DNA from: Phycisphaerae bacterium
GTDB taxonomy: Bacteria > Planctomycetota > Phycisphaerae > UBA1845
Direction: 5' to 3'
Length of the DNA stretch: 64,000 bases
Assembly (NCBI GenBank): GCA_028289375.1
Contig: JANQQK010000086.1
Location: forward strand, 1-64,000
In this document: positions 34,524-43,604 of the stretch, piece by piece
Layout of the letters: each line of letters starts with the position of its first letter
Numbering within the stretch: the stretch's first letter is position 1
Notes under the pieces: model-generated
Databases searched by the model: none
Seen by the model: only the letters and a program-made list of their open reading frames with translations
Told to the model about the DNA's origin: nothing
Program-made: the position numbers and the translations under genes

Positions 34524-34817
34524 ATGATACGAACCGACGACATCCGCTCGCTCACAGACTTCCGACAGCACGCCGCGGAGCACCTCGCCCGTTTGGCAGA
34601 ATCCGGCGGCGTCGAAGTCCTCACCGTCAATGGCGAAGCCAAGGGCGTCGTCATGTCACCCAAGACGTTCGATGAGTTGGCGGAAAAGGCCCTCCAAGCC
34701 GAGATCACCGAAAAAATCAAACGCGGAATGGAACAAGCCAAGGCGGGTCAACTCGTCGACAGCGAAGAGGCATTCCGAGAAATTGCCAACAAGCATGGCC
34801 TCAAATTTGATCGATGA
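34524..34817 (+). CDS. Type II antitoxin, Phd/YefM-like
   Basis: A 97-residue antitoxin. The N-terminus (SLTDFRQHAAEHLARLAES, then VEVLTVNGEAKGVVMSPKTF) is the DNA-binding Phd/YefM domain, and the charged C-terminal helix (AEITEKIKRGMEQAKAGQLV, then DSEEAFREIANK) would wrap the toxin. GGAG lies eight bases before the ATG. It overlaps the toxin start by four bases (ATGA), the usual arrangement. It is expected to repress its own promoter in the 88 bases upstream, but no clear operator palindrome is visible there. Confidence 0.88.
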   Translation: MIRTDDIRSLTDFRQHAAEHLARLAESGGVEVLTVNGEAKGVVMSPKTFDELAEKALQAEITEKIKRGMEQAKAGQLVDSEEAFREIANKHGLKFDR

Positions 34818-35122
34818 CCTATCCCACCAGGCTCACCACCCATTTTCGCGATGACGTGGACAACCAAATCGCCTATTGGATGGATCAAGGCGTGGCGGTA
34901 TCCACGGTCGAAGGTTGGCTTGCCGAGCTTTACGACAAGATCAGGAGGCTTGAGAACTTTCCTGAGCTTTACGCCATCGACGAATTCCAAAGCAAGGCGT
35001 TGGATTGCGAAACTCGAAAGCTCAACATGGGCGACCACCTGGTGTTCTACCAGTTGGATTACGATCAGCGACAGGTCATCGTCTTGGCGCTCATCCACGG
35101 CGCTGCGCGACGGCAATCTTGA
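34814..35122 (+). CDS. Type II toxin, RelE/ParE superfamily
   Basis: A 102-residue RelE/ParE-fold protein: an N-terminal helix pair (FRDDVDNQIAYWMDQGVAVS, then EGWLAELYDKIRRLENFPEL) and a C-terminal sheet (SKALDCETRKLNMGDHLVFY, then QVIVLALIHGAARRQS). The DHLVFYQL and HGAARR strands match the ParE side of the superfamily, which usually targets gyrase, whereas RelE members cleave mRNA; the target cannot be fixed from sequence. It follows the antitoxin with a 4-base overlap. Confidence 0.87.
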   Translation: MTYPTRLTTHFRDDVDNQIAYWMDQGVAVSTVEGWLAELYDKIRRLENFPELYAIDEFQSKALDCETRKLNMGDHLVFYQLDYDQRQVIVLALIHGAARRQS

Positions 35123-35162
35123 GTGTCGATGCTCACAACACAGCGTCCACGCCCGAATGACG

Positions 35163-36005
35163 TCAAGTCGTTCGTAACCCCCAAACCAGTACCACCAAAC
35201 TCAACCCCCAGCAATACCAAGCAAAGTGATGTATCTTCTCACGAATCACCAGCCCGATCAGCACCTTCAACGCCACCATACCACTCACAAACGCCACGCC
35301 CGTCCCCACGAGCACCGCCGCCCACGGCACCGCCTCCATCATCTCTGACGAACGCTCAAGCGTCTCCTTCACCTTGATCAGCCCCGCCCCCAAAATCACC
35401 GGCGCCGCAATAAAGAAACTGAACTGCGCAGCCCACGGTTTCTTAAAACCACAAAACAGCGCCATGCAAATCGTCGACCCGCTCCGCGAAATCCCCGGCA
35501 GGATCGCACACCCCTGCGCAATCCCCACCAGCACCGCCCGTCCAATCCCAATCCGCCGCCAACCACGGCTCGGCCTCGGAACAAGTCGCGTCGCAAACAA
35601 AAGTCCCCCCGTCACCGCCAATCCAACAGCCGTGCTCGTGATGTTGTCGAACGCGGCCTCGAACTGATCCTTGAACCCAAACCCGATGATCGCCGTCGGT
35701 ACACAGGCCGCAAACCCCAATATCGAAATCCACCATCCCGTTCGCCGACCCGTGTACCCCGCGCTCGACTCCCGCACCAATCGCCCCAGATAGTCCCGAA
35801 ACGTCCCCGCAAACACGATCATCACCGCCGCCAGCGTCCCGATGTGCGACATCGCGTCAAACAGCAGCATCACCGACGAATCACCCGCCAGCCCGAACAG
35901 CCGCTGCGTGATCACCAGATGCCCACTGCTGCTGATCGGCAGGAACTCCGTCAGCCCTTGCACCAGCCCCAGCACGATCGCCTTGAATATGGTTAGTTCA
36001 TTCAC
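35163..36005 (-). CDS. uppP: Undecaprenyl-diphosphate phosphatase
   Basis: A 280-residue integral membrane enzyme of the BacA/UppP family that recycles the lipid carrier for cell-wall and polysaccharide synthesis by removing one phosphate. Hallmarks are GLVQGLTEFLPISSSGHLVI (residues 13-32) and the second motif PGISRSGSTI, with several membrane helices throughout. It starts inside the stop of pgsA (ATGA) and is the last gene of the rimO-pgsA-uppP transcript. The length is normal. Confidence 0.95.
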   Translation of the reverse strand: MNELTIFKAIVLGLVQGLTEFLPISSSGHLVITQRLFGLAGDSSVMLLFDAMSHIGTLAAVMIVFAGTFRDYLGRLVRESSAGYTGRRTGWWISILGFAACVPTAIIGFGFKDQFEAAFDNITSTAVGLAVTGGLLFATRLVPRPSRGWRRIGIGRAVLVGIAQGCAILPGISRSGSTICMALFCGFKKPWAAQFSFFIAAPVILGAGLIKVKETLERSSEMMEAVPWAAVLVGTGVAFVSGMVALKVLIGLVIREKIHHFAWYCWGLSLVVLVWGLRTT

Positions 36006-36613
36006 GTGCCGGTGTTATCGGTCAATATCGCACGCGATTTCATCAGATAGGTCACCAGCGATGCCGCCGTCACCAGCACCATCACCCACACCACCACCGC
36101 CACCGCAGTCTCAACGGATGGCTGCGGCTCCAACCCACGACCAGCCACCGCCAGCAGAATCACCCCCACCGTGATCGACTGAATCCACATCTTGGCCTTG
36201 CCGACATAACCCGCCCCGAACGCGATCCCCCGCGATTCTGAAAAACCGCGAAGCCCCGTCACCAGCAACTCCCGCCCCAGAATCACAACCAACATCCAAG
36301 GCCGGAGAAACGTAATGTTCAACCCGTTCTCATCGCAGAATGACGGGCCTGCCAGAAAGATGAACGCCCCGCACACCAGCACCTTGTCCACAAACGGATC
36401 GAGAATCCGCCCAAGTGCCGTCACCTCGTTCCGCTTTCGCGCCAGATACCCATCCAGGTAATCCGTCGCAGCCGCAATGACGAACAACGCAAACCCGACA
36501 TAGAGAATCCAGGGTTCCGGCGATCGCTGCGAGTATTGCCCAAGGAGCACGAAAAAGACGATCGTCAGCACGAGACGAGACAGCGTAATTTGTGTTGGGA
36601 GATTCACCTTCAT
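36002..36613 (-). CDS. pgsA: CDP-diacylglycerol--glycerol-3-phosphate 3-phosphatidyltransferase
   Basis: A 203-residue membrane protein of the CDP-alcohol phosphatidyltransferase family, which makes phosphatidylglycerol phosphate. The catalytic motif is complete: ATDYLDGYLARKRN, then ALGRILDPFVDKV (D..DG..AR....G...D...D). Six or so hydrophobic segments follow. It overlaps both neighbours by four bases, so rimO, pgsA and uppP form one tightly coupled operon that combines ribosome modification with lipid and lipid-carrier metabolism. Confidence 0.94.
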   Translation of the reverse strand: MKVNLPTQITLSRLVLTIVFFVLLGQYSQRSPEPWILYVGFALFVIAAATDYLDGYLARKRNEVTALGRILDPFVDKVLVCGAFIFLAGPSFCDENGLNITFLRPWMLVVILGRELLVTGLRGFSESRGIAFGAGYVGKAKMWIQSITVGVILLAVAGRGLEPQPSVETAVAVVVWVMVLVTAASLVTYLMKSRAILTDNTGT

Positions 36614-37986
36614 GACGACGGGAGAACGGTCAACGGCGTCCGCGTCGGCACCGCCATCAAATCATAATCGTCTCGCCCCACGCAACGGACCTGCACGAAT
36701 GACCCAGGCGATGCATGGCAATCCTGAACAAATGTCACACTGTCCACCTGCGGAGCCTGCCCCTGATGCCGCGCCACCAACAATCCGTCATCGGCGTACC
36801 CATCCACCAACACCTCAAACGTCCGATCTTTCATCCGATCCGCCAATGCGAACGCCACCTCCTGCTGCGTCAACATCAACCGCTCGACACGCTCCTCCTT
36901 AACCTTGTCAGCCAACTGCCCCTTCATACGCCCCGCCGGCGTCTCCGGCTCCACCGAATACGGGAACACGCCCAGCGCATCGAAACCAAAGTCGCGCACG
37001 AAGTCTTCAAGCTCCTCAAACTCCGCTTCCGTCTCGCCCGGGAACCCCGCGATCATCGTCGTGCGGATATTCACCCCCGGAATACGATCCCGCAGCTTGG
37101 CCAGCAGCGTCTCCGTCTCCGCCCGCGTCACCCGACGATGCATCGCCTTGAGCATCCGATCGTTGATGTGCTGTAGAGGAATATCGATATATTTGACCAC
37201 CCGGTCGCTCTCGGCAATCGCATCGATCATCGCATCCGTGAACACCGATGGATACACATACATCAGCCGCACCCACGCCACGCCCTCGACGTTGTTCAGA
37301 TCCCGCAAAAGGTTATCCAGCCGATAGGGGGTCGCGAATTCCTCCCCGTAGCTGGTCGTATCCTGCCCGATCAGATGCAGTTCGATGGCTCCGTCCGATA
37401 CCAGCTCCCGCGCCTCGCGAAGGATCACCTCCGGCGGCTTGCAGTGCATCGCACCGCGAATCGACGGGATGGTACAGAACGTACACTTCTGATTACAACC
37501 TTCACTGATCCGCAGATATGCGTAGTGCTGTGGCGTCAATCGAAGGCGAGAAAAATCAAGCTGCACGTACGGGTGGTACTCGCTCAGGTAAACATCCGTC
37601 TCTCGCTCCCCCGCCTGCCGATCGCTCAGGACGGCCGTCACCACATCATCACGGTTGTTCACGCCAACAAGTGCATCAATGCCATCCACCGCATCCAGCA
37701 ACCCCTGCCGATCACGCTGCACCAGACAGCCAGCCACCACCACCCGGCGGCAGTTCCCCGCCTGCTTCTGGGCCACCGCCTGTCCGATCACGTCGACGGC
37801 TTCGTCGCGTGACGCCTCCAGAAACCCGCACGTGTTGATCACGATCACGTCCGCGTCGGACGCTTCATTCGTCAGCGCACAGCCAGCCTCTGCCAGTTGT
37901 CCGAGCATCTTCTCGGAATCAACGAGATTCTTCGCGCAGCCAAGCGAGACAAACGCGACGGTCGTGGGATCGGTGGGTTGAATCAT
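36610..37986 (-). CDS. rimO: Ribosomal protein S12 methylthiotransferase RimO
   Basis: A 458-residue radical-SAM enzyme that adds a methylthio group to the conserved aspartate of ribosomal protein S12. The N-terminal MTTase domain has VSLGCAKNLVDSEKMLG, NTCGFLEASRDEA and a third cysteine in VAGCLVQRDR. The radical-SAM cluster motif is CNQKCTFCTIPSIRG. The C-terminal TRAM domain follows FALADRMKD. SLGCAKNLVDSE and the CTIP segment separate RimO from MiaB. It is the first gene of the operon and is divergent from groES. Confidence 0.96.
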   Translation of the reverse strand: MIQPTDPTTVAFVSLGCAKNLVDSEKMLGQLAEAGCALTNEASDADVIVINTCGFLEASRDEAVDVIGQAVAQKQAGNCRRVVVAGCLVQRDRQGLLDAVDGIDALVGVNNRDDVVTAVLSDRQAGERETDVYLSEYHPYVQLDFSRLRLTPQHYAYLRISEGCNQKCTFCTIPSIRGAMHCKPPEVILREARELVSDGAIELHLIGQDTTSYGEEFATPYRLDNLLRDLNNVEGVAWVRLMYVYPSVFTDAMIDAIAESDRVVKYIDIPLQHINDRMLKAMHRRVTRAETETLLAKLRDRIPGVNIRTTMIAGFPGETEAEFEELEDFVRDFGFDALGVFPYSVEPETPAGRMKGQLADKVKEERVERLMLTQQEVAFALADRMKDRTFEVLVDGYADDGLLVARHQGQAPQVDSVTFVQDCHASPGSFVQVRCVGRDDYDLMAVPTRTPLTVLPSS

Positions 37987-38144
37987 GCGAATACAGGTCC
38001 TCTAGTACTTGTTGCCTAGTGTATCCATAGCGTGCCCGCCATGAAAGACCACCCAGCCTGCCCGAATTCCCTTGGCGTCTCTGCCGAAACGGCCATATCA
38101 TCTCACGCACGACGGTAGAAGCCGAAATCAACGAAGGAGCCAAG

Positions 38145-38468
38145 ATGGCCTCGAAATCACCCGAGAAGTCCACCCAGCTCGAGACGATCGAACCGATGGG
38201 CAATCGCGTGCTCATCCGCAAGGACGCCGACAAGAAACGCACCAAGGGCGGCATCGAACTGCCCGACGCCATCGAAATCCCGACCATTACCGGTCGCGTC
38301 GTGGCTGTTTCCGCCCAGATCGAAGCCGACAGCGACTACCCCATCCGCCAATACGACAAGATTCTTTTCAACCCGAAGAACGCCATCCCGGTCGATTTCG
38401 AAGCCGACAATCAGCTCTTCGTCGTCCCGATCGACGACATCGTCGCCGTCTTTCGCAAGGTGAAGTGA
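38145..38468 (+). CDS. GroES-type co-chaperonin, not paired with groEL
   Basis: A 107-residue GroES-fold protein: an N-terminal strand PMGNRVLIRKDA, the mobile loop KKRTKGGIELPDAIE, TITGRVVAVS and the C-terminal NQLFVVPIDDIVAVF. The mobile-loop tip reads IEL where E. coli GroES has the GroEL-contacting IVL. It is somewhat longer than usual at the N-terminus (about 17 extra residues). GAAGGAG lies seven bases before the ATG. No groEL follows; the next gene is a BtpA protein, and no CIRCE element is visible in front. It may be a second GroES copy, as planctomycetes often carry several. Confidence 0.85.
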   Translation: MASKSPEKSTQLETIEPMGNRVLIRKDADKKRTKGGIELPDAIEIPTITGRVVAVSAQIEADSDYPIRQYDKILFNPKNAIPVDFEADNQLFVVPIDDIVAVFRKVK

Positions 38469-38487
38469 CCCAGCAAGGCCAGCAGAA

Positions 38488-39273
38488 TTGCTTGACATCA
38501 CCAAACCCTACCTCATCGGCATGATCCACCTGCCGCCCTTGCCCGGCAGTCCACGCACCCACCCGCCGCTCTCAGAATCGCTCGACCGCGCCCTCATCGA
38601 CGCCAAGGTGCTGGCGGCTGCCGGCTTCGACGCACTCATGATCGAGAACTTCGGCGACGCTCCATTCGCCGCCACCCAGATCGACCCAGCCACCATCGCG
38701 TCCATGGCCGTTGTCGCGTCGACCATCCGCCGCGAAACCAACCTGCCCATCGGCGTCAACGCACTCCGCAACGACGCCATCTCCGCCATGGGCATCGCCG
38801 CCGCAGTCGACGCCGCGTTCATCCGCGTCAACGTCCTCATCGGAGTCTCCGCCACGGACCAGGGTTTCATCGAGGGGGCCGCCGCCGTCCTCCACCGCTA
38901 TCGAAAACAGCTGGCCTCTGACGTGGCCATCCTCGCCGACGTCCATGTCAAACACGCTCAACCCATCAGCCAACCCGACATCGCCCTCGCCGCCGAGGAA
39001 ACCGCCTACCGAGGCGGAGCCGACGCACTCATCGCCTCGGGTACCACGACAGGCCGGGCTGCAGATCCGGAATCCATCGCGAAAATCAAGTCAGCCGTCC
39101 CCGATCGCCCGCTCCTGATCGGCAGTGGCGCCGACGCCACGTCCATCCGTGACATCCTGCAAGTCGCCGAGGGCGCCATCGTCGGCACGTCGATCAAACG
39201 CGATGGCAAAACGACGGCCCCGGTCGATCCCGACCGGGCCAAGGCCTTCATCACCGCTGCCCGATCAGCATGA
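38488..39273 (+). CDS. BtpA family protein
   Basis: A 261-residue TIM-barrel protein of the BtpA/SgcQ family, with LIGMIHLPPLPGSP at the start, then AAGFDALMIENFGDAPF, LPIGVNALRNDAISAMGIA and a phosphate-binding end (RPLLIGSGADATSIRDIL, then GAIVGTSIKRDGKT). BtpA affects photosystem I assembly in cyanobacteria, but in non-photosynthetic bacteria its reaction is unknown. The best-fitting start is a TTG at 38488; an ATG at 38521 would cut into the first conserved strand. It overlaps the next gene by four bases. Confidence 0.85.
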   Translation: MLDITKPYLIGMIHLPPLPGSPRTHPPLSESLDRALIDAKVLAAAGFDALMIENFGDAPFAATQIDPATIASMAVVASTIRRETNLPIGVNALRNDAISAMGIAAAVDAAFIRVNVLIGVSATDQGFIEGAAAVLHRYRKQLASDVAILADVHVKHAQPISQPDIALAAEETAYRGGADALIASGTTTGRAADPESIAKIKSAVPDRPLLIGSGADATSIRDILQVAEGAIVGTSIKRDGKTTAPVDPDRAKAFITAARSA

Positions 39274-40292
39274 CCGCAGCGCGTCGCTCCAAACCCGTCG
39301 TCCGTCTCTGGGGCATCGCTGGCTCGTGCAGGAACCTGATCAGATCGCTCGGCTTCCAATCGGGTCGCCAGTTCGTCGAATTCGTGGCAACCGCCTTTGA
39401 CCCGACATTCCGCGTCACCGCCGACACCCGCATGCTCCAAGCCGTCGAAGACGACCTCCGCGGAGGACGCAAAGACGACGCTCGCCGCGCCCGAGAAATC
39501 GAGCAGACACTCGCCGATGACAACGTCGTCGTCGCCATCAACCTCCGCGGCGGCGCCTGGCTCACCCGCGTGCTCCCGCGGGTCGACTTCGGCGCCCTCA
39601 AAAACCGCAAGCGCCCCATCGCCATCTTCGGATTCAGCGAAATCACCACACTGCTCAACATTACCGCTGCCCACCGCAACGTCGTCGCCTACCACGACAT
39701 GACACCGTCGATGCTCACGGCCACGAGCAGAAAGCGAACCCCCACCCAGATCCGAGCCGACATCCTCAACTATTTCGCCGACATACGGCGCATCATCACT
39801 GGCCAACCAAGCCAGCGGACGATTGACGCCAAACTCGTCCATGGAAAGCTATCTGACGACCAATCCATCAGCCTCGTCGGCGGAAACCTGACGTTGCTGA
39901 CCACGCTCATCGGCTCTCCACACGCTAAGACAATCGCCCCTCGTCGGAACCGCTGGCTTTTGATCGAAGATGTCCACGAAACCTCATGGCGCATCGACCG
40001 CAAGCTCGCCCATTTGGCCATGGCGGGCATGCTCCACCGATATGACGGATTCGTCCTCGGTCGCTGCACCAACGGTGATACCGACCTCACTGATGCCGCC
40101 CTTAATTGCCTCAAGAAGCAGATGGACAGCCCCAATACCCCAATCATCCGCGCCGCCAACATCGGCCATGTCCTCCCGATCGCCCCAGTCCCCCTCAATC
40201 GCCCCGTTATTCGAATCCTGAAAGGCCGCAACAGGAGAATCAGCTTCGACATCAACTGGTCCAAACTGAAAATCGCCGAAACGGCCCCCTGA
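39270..40292 (+). CDS. LD-carboxypeptidase-like protein (peptidase family S66)
   Basis: A 340-residue serine peptidase of the LdcA/MccF family, whose members trim the terminal D-Ala from murein tetrapeptides or cleave related acyl peptides. The Ser-Glu-His triad can be placed: Ser123 in the nucleophile elbow FGFSEITTL, Glu233 in LLIEDVHETSWRIDR and His300 in NIGHVLPIAP. RGGAW and VGGNLTLL also match. There is no signal peptide, as expected for a cytoplasmic recycling enzyme. It overlaps btpA by four bases. The stop abuts the stop of the convergent aminotransferase. Confidence 0.85.
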   Translation: MTAARRSKPVVRLWGIAGSCRNLIRSLGFQSGRQFVEFVATAFDPTFRVTADTRMLQAVEDDLRGGRKDDARRAREIEQTLADDNVVVAINLRGGAWLTRVLPRVDFGALKNRKRPIAIFGFSEITTLLNITAAHRNVVAYHDMTPSMLTATSRKRTPTQIRADILNYFADIRRIITGQPSQRTIDAKLVHGKLSDDQSISLVGGNLTLLTTLIGSPHAKTIAPRRNRWLLIEDVHETSWRIDRKLAHLAMAGMLHRYDGFVLGRCTNGDTDLTDAALNCLKKQMDSPNTPIIRAANIGHVLPIAPVPLNRPVIRILKGRNRRISFDINWSKLKIAETAP

Positions 40293-41375
40293 TCAGCCGT
40301 CGACCGGAAACTCGTCCAACGCCCGCGAGATTCGCCGCAACCCTTCCCGCAGCGTCACTTCCGGCACGCCAAACCCAATCCGCACGTGGTCGCGCTGCTC
40401 AAAGAAATGCCCAGACACCACCTGCGTCTCGAACTCCGCCCTCAGAAATGCACAGAACCGCTCCGAATCCACCCCATCCGGCAATCGGACATACCCAAAA
40501 ATCGCGCCGTCGTCACCGCAATCTCCCAGCCGCGCCTCTTTGCCAATCCACCCTCGGTACACCGCCGAACCCACTTCCCGAATCCGCCGCGTCCGATCCT
40601 CGAACATGCCGATGTTCCGCAGCACCTGAATAGCCATGCTTGAACTCGGAGCCGCCAGATCCACGTCTAAATGGTCCCAGACCAGCCGCGCCCGCTCGAT
40701 CACCGAGGGCGACCCCAGCAACCACCCCGCCCGAAGCCCGCCAAACCCGTAAACTTTGGTCAGCGAACCCGTCGCGATCACGTGATCCCCGAGCGACGCC
40801 GCCGTGCCCAGTGGCAGCCCATTCCGCAGATAGCCAAAATCGCGATAAACCTCGTCGACAATGAGCTTTACGCCGTGGTGGCCACACAAATCCGCAACCG
40901 CCCGCATATCCTCTTCGCGGCATCGCCGGCCACTGGGATTGTGGAAATCGCTCAACACCACCGCCGCCACGCCGCGGTCGAGCGCAGCGGCAATCTCTGC
41001 CAGATCCGGCCGAAACGCGTCATTCACCTCCCGCCGAAACCGAACGACCTCAAGCCCCTGAAAAGCCGCCACCCGCAGCAGAGGCTCGTAGGCTGGCCAC
41101 TCGATTGCCACCTTCCGCCCACGTTCAGCCGCCACCGCCATGGCCACGAAGTTTCCGCTGCTCGTCCCCGACGCCGGCAGCACCGAATTGGGCGACACCC
41201 CGTAACGATCCGCGATCAGTCCGGTCAGCACCGGGTCACCGTACGCCCCCGTCACAAGGGTCGACAGCGTGTCGGCGATGGCTGGGCACTCCGCGACAGC
41301 CACGCGCGGTGCACCGGAAACGGTCAGCTCAAATCGTGCAGGTGTATGCCGTTTGGCCCATTCGAGGTAAGTCAT
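40293..41375 (-). CDS. Class I/II PLP-dependent aminotransferase
   Basis: A 360-residue fold-type I aminotransferase. The PLP lysine is in TGSLTKVYGFGGLRAGWLLG (about residue 207). DFHNPSGR (substrate/PLP ring contact), VDEVYRDFGY (Asp to the pyridine nitrogen) and VRIGFGVP (carboxylate-binding Arg) are in the expected order. The class is certain. The substrate is not; it is most like the class I group containing aspartate and histidinol-phosphate aminotransferases. The start is the ATG at 41375, one codon inside a GTG. No neighbouring gene indicates a pathway. Confidence 0.85.
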   Translation of the reverse strand: MTYLEWAKRHTPARFELTVSGAPRVAVAECPAIADTLSTLVTGAYGDPVLTGLIADRYGVSPNSVLPASGTSSGNFVAMAVAAERGRKVAIEWPAYEPLLRVAAFQGLEVVRFRREVNDAFRPDLAEIAAALDRGVAAVVLSDFHNPSGRRCREEDMRAVADLCGHHGVKLIVDEVYRDFGYLRNGLPLGTAASLGDHVIATGSLTKVYGFGGLRAGWLLGSPSVIERARLVWDHLDVDLAAPSSSMAIQVLRNIGMFEDRTRRIREVGSAVYRGWIGKEARLGDCGDDGAIFGYVRLPDGVDSERFCAFLRAEFETQVVSGHFFEQRDHVRIGFGVPEVTLREGLRRISRALDEFPVDG

Positions 41376-41531
41376 CACAAACCGAACTCCGCAACACCAC
41401 TACCATCGTGACACCAGTTGTCAGCCCCGACGGGAATCCTATGATGTTCAATAGGTGGCTTTCACGTTTCCGGTCCGCCAGACCGTGGAACGCAGGCAAC
41501 TTCCGATCCAAGCGTAGTGGAGATTCAAGTC

Positions 41532-41882
41532 ATGCCCAACCCCGCGCTTCGGCGCTCCGATTTCCTCGAAACGTACGCCGTTCATGCAGCCCTGCGCGCC
41601 GGACTCAAATCCAGTCTCTACCGACAGGACAAGGAGGCAGACAAAGCCGCCCGGAAACTGCTCAAACATCTCGAAAGCCCAAAATCCATCTACGGCCGAC
41701 AGCACCGCATGATCAAACTCATGCAGAAGGGGGCAACCGTGGCTCAAATCTGCAAAGGCCTCAAATGCTCCCGGCGGACCGTGTTTCGCTATTTTCACGA
41801 CCTGGCAGCCGCCGGAATCGAGGTCGAATGGGACGGCAACAGCTACAGTGTTGGCAACGGCATTATGCAGCTCGTCCGATAA
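41532..41882 (+). CDS. Small protein with helix-turn-helix segment
   Basis: A 116-residue soluble protein. Its first half is helical and basic (RADFLET-like DFLETYAVHAALRAGLKSSL). The second half contains a helix-turn-helix-like segment (ATVAQICKGLKCSRRTVFRY, then FHDLAAAGIEVEWDGNSYSV) resembling the N-terminal winged helix of WYL-type regulators: HTH followed by a hairpin wing. It may therefore be a DNA-binding regulator without an effector domain. The ATG at 41532 has GGAG about nine bases upstream. It stands between the aminotransferase and TM2 genes with no operon. Confidence 0.65.
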   Translation: MPNPALRRSDFLETYAVHAALRAGLKSSLYRQDKEADKAARKLLKHLESPKSIYGRQHRMIKLMQKGATVAQICKGLKCSRRTVFRYFHDLAAAGIEVEWDGNSYSVGNGIMQLVR

Positions 41883-42005
41883 AAACGGCTAGGATTGGCC
41901 ATGGCAGCCACTCGCTGTCTCTGATTCGCGCCCATTTGGAATATTCCGCCGACCGCCTCGAATGATACCATGTTCACATTGTGGTCGTGAAAGGAGGGCG
42001 TCGAC

Positions 42006-42380
42006 ATGCGCTCGGTCGGATTGGCATACGTGCTCTGGTTCTTTGGCGGCGTCTTCGGCGTTCACCGGTTCTACTGCGAGAGAATCGGCACTGGTGTCCT
42101 CTGGTTCTTCACGGGTGGACTCTTCGGCATCGGCTGGCTTGTCGATCTCTTCCTCGTTCCATCGCTGGTCGAAGAAGCCAACGCCAACGCGGCCCGTGAG
42201 CTCCGCGCCATCATAGTCTCGGACGACGCCCCATCCATCCCAACGCCCCAGCACGCCCAAACGGCCGAACGCTGCGTCTATTGCACGCAATGCGGCCAAC
42301 CAATGCGTGTCCCCGCGTCCGCCGGCGGCTCCTCGTTCGCCTGTCCCAGTTGTCGCGCAGTTCTTCGCGTCCCCGCCTGA
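42006..42380 (+). CDS. TM2-domain membrane protein with C-terminal zinc ribbon
   Basis: A 124-residue protein. Residues 1-55 are a TM2 domain: two membrane helices (VGLAYVLWFFGGVFGVHRFY and GTGVLWFFTGGLFGIGWLVD, then LFLVP) with the typical G.FG.HRFY and G.G..W..D features. A linker leads to a zinc ribbon (YCTQCGQPMRVPASAGGSSF, then ACPSCRAVLRVP) in the cytoplasm. AAAGGAGGG, almost a full anti-Shine-Dalgarno match, lies seven bases before the ATG, so translation should be strong. The function of bacterial TM2 proteins is unknown. Confidence 0.83.
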   Translation: MRSVGLAYVLWFFGGVFGVHRFYCERIGTGVLWFFTGGLFGIGWLVDLFLVPSLVEEANANAARELRAIIVSDDAPSIPTPQHAQTAERCVYCTQCGQPMRVPASAGGSSFACPSCRAVLRVPA

Positions 42381-42536
42381 TCAGGCCGCGATGCCGGTTT
42401 GACGTCGTCTTCACAACAATCCTGCCAAACGAATCGCACAGAATGCACCGCCAATGAATGAGTGTTATTTGTAAACATCCATTTGGACGCATTCGTCAAT
42501 TTGCAATTAAGATTGGCTGTTCGTACGATTGGTGCC

Positions 42537-43598
42537 ATGGCGACAGCTCCAGCAAGCAAGATGACGGTACAATGCGACTGCGGCGCGAAGCTCAAGGTGC
42601 CGACGTCCGCCGAAGGCAAGAAAGCCAAATGCCCGAAGTGCGGCAACGCATTCCGTATTCAGAAGTCTGGGGACGACGCACCATCCGCCAAGTCAATCAA
42701 GACGGCCGCGTCTCCTGGTGACAGTGGCGACATGGGCTCCATTCTGAACGCCCTCGCAACCCAGGCCAACAACGCCCCCGCCATTGAAACCGAGGAATCT
42801 CTCGCACCCCCGGTCCTTTGCATTAAGTGCGGACGCATGGTGCCGTCCAGCTCCGAAGCATGCGTTCACTGCGGCAGCAATATCCGGCAAACGGGAGCCG
42901 CACGATCGTCCATCGCCCGACCAGGACCTGCACACTCGTCTTTCAGCGTAATTGATGCCATGCCACAGTCTCTCGCGTTCGGCTGTGTGCTCAGTGCACT
43001 CGGTGCGTGCCTTGGCGCTGGCATCTGGTTTCTGGTCTGCAAGACCACCGGGTACGAAGTCGGATACATTGCGTGCGCCGTTGGATTTCTTGCTGGCGGC
43101 GGCATGCTGCTTGGCAATCGTCAGGAAGATGATTTGGCAGCCATCATCGCAGCGGGCATGGCCGTTGGTGGAATCGTGTTGGCACGTATCCTGTTCATCA
43201 GCTTCCTTATTGGCGACTTCACCACCGAAGCCCGGAATGACATCGATTACCAGCGCGGGGTCGTGGCTACGGTCATGGCGTTCGATGCGCTGCAGAACGG
43301 CAATCCATCCGATCAGGCCGCGTGGGAATCTGAACTCGACAACGCCTACGAACAAGTCGGCTCGATGCCCGAGAACGATGTGCGCAACACGTTCCAGTCT
43401 CGCGAATCCGACTTCAAGAACGCTGTCGCGTCCAACAACCTTGTCTCCCGACATGCTGACACGGAAGGCCTCGATCTCGATGCATTGGGTGAATCAAAAT
43501 GGGAGTTCCTCAAGGAGACTTTTGATCCACTCGACATCATATTCTTCTTGATTGCAACCGTTGCGGCATTCAAGGTCGCCGGCATTTCGAAGGCATAG
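42537..43598 (+). CDS. Membrane protein with two N-terminal zinc ribbons
   Basis: A 353-residue protein. The first ribbon is CDCGAKLKVPTSAEGKKAKC plus PKCG (residues 13-38); the second is CIKCGRMVPSSSEACVHCG (about 100-118). Three or four membrane helices follow (SLAFGCVLSALGACLGAGIW, GYIACAVGFLAGGGMLLG, AIIAAGMAVGGIVLARILFI), and a C-terminal helical domain ends with one more hydrophobic segment (PLDIIFFLIATVAAFKV). The ATG at 42537 is used; an ATG 25 codons upstream would place extra residues before the first ribbon. It is convergent with rtcB, six bases between stops. Function unknown. Confidence 0.7.
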   Translation: MATAPASKMTVQCDCGAKLKVPTSAEGKKAKCPKCGNAFRIQKSGDDAPSAKSIKTAASPGDSGDMGSILNALATQANNAPAIETEESLAPPVLCIKCGRMVPSSSEACVHCGSNIRQTGAARSSIARPGPAHSSFSVIDAMPQSLAFGCVLSALGACLGAGIWFLVCKTTGYEVGYIACAVGFLAGGGMLLGNRQEDDLAAIIAAGMAVGGIVLARILFISFLIGDFTTEARNDIDYQRGVVATVMAFDALQNGNPSDQAAWESELDNAYEQVGSMPENDVRNTFQSRESDFKNAVASNNLVSRHADTEGLDLDALGESKWEFLKETFDPLDIIFFLIATVAAFKVAGISKA

Positions 43599-43604
43599 AC
43601 CTGC

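Noticed and set aside
37987..38144. CIRCE operator before groES
   Set aside because: No TTAGCACTC/GAGTGCTAA inverted repeat is present in the upstream region.
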